Shown: positions 56,859 through 57,122 of the stretch, piece after piece
Layout of the letters: each line of letters begins with the position of its first letter
How positions within the stretch are numbered: the stretch's first letter is position 1
NCBI RefSeq assembly: GCF_000143415.4
Contig: NW_003314303.1
Location: 310,460 to 367,581, forward strand
From: Selaginella moellendorffii
Lineage: Eukaryota > Streptophyta > Lycopodiopsida > Selaginellales > Selaginellaceae
Direction of reading: 5' to 3'
Length of the DNA: 57,122 nucleotides
The notes under the pieces: model-generated
Databases searched by the model: none
Told to the model about the DNA's origin: nothing
What the model saw: the letters and a program-made list of their open reading frames with translations, nothing else
Translations under genes and position numbers: made by a program

Positions 56859-57122
56859 GCCCGTGCCCATGAACCACTTTAAGGGGCGACTTCGTTAGCT
56901 ATTATCCTAAAAGTCATATAATTTTTTTGATTTGATTAAGAAAACCGGGGATTATATTTAGAATATATTTAAATATTCTAGGATATTCTATTATCTAACG
57001 GTTGTTATTCATTTAGATTAATCTAATTTATAAACATGTTTATAATTTATAACTTTCTTAACCCTTTGTAGTATATCTTTTTATTCTATCATTTATGCAA
57101 TAAGATAATCTTGGTTTTTAAA
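56859..57122. other. AT-rich end of the window, no gene seen
   Basis: Composition falls sharply after 56900. No open frame or repeat of note was seen. Confidence 0.5.

Overview
The window looks like nuclear DNA of a vascular plant. The best guess is a lycophyte of the Selaginella type: host genes on the right have very short introns (about 40-80 bp) and are tightly packed, beside a long AT-rich, transposon-filled stretch. The plant assignment is firm. The lycophyte assignment is inference, since no species-diagnostic sequence was recognised.

Layout. (1) 1-16.25 kb is nested Ty3/gypsy debris. A plus-strand element ends in a 3' LTR at 4380-5521. A minus-strand relative has its 3' LTR at 7485-10111, so the two face each other tail to tail, and the second LTR contains a large GC-rich minisatellite. 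A third gypsy pol remnant with RNase H and integrase lies at about 13.99-16.25 kb. (2) 16.5-25.2 kb is the most unusual part. About 20 copies of a 22-bp palindrome (arms ATGGCRTG and CAYGCCAT) are confined here. Several sit inside the tiny introns of one large multi-exon gene (19225-24847). That gene ends in an FCP1/NIF-like HAD phosphatase domain and carries a GQH motif resembling ParB-type nucleases. It has one frameshift and several stop codons, each one C-to-T change away from CAG or CGA. (3) 25.2-46.8 kb is AT-rich and gene-poor. It holds a Cassandra-like TRIM with a 5S rRNA-derived LTR plus LTR relics, a SWIM-like fragment, a minus-strand gypsy relic, a foldback/MITE-like element, another LTR fragment, a decayed cytochrome P450 related to ent-kaurenoic acid oxidase (CYP88), and a Helitron-like N-terminal fragment. 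(4) 46.8-57.1 kb is a compact host gene block: an interrupted kelch-repeat gene, an unrecognised multi-exon gene, a LIN/CERBERUS-like protein without the U-box and WD40 parts, an SFT2-like vesicle transport protein, and a class IV (D-amino-acid/branched-chain type) aminotransferase-like enzyme.

The intact host genes do not form an obvious pathway. The tightest arrangement is the SFT2-like gene and the aminotransferase-like gene, which diverge with only 41 bp between their start codons and so must share a promoter region or overlap in their 5' leaders. Exon structures given here were worked out by eye from splice signals and frame continuity, without transcript evidence.
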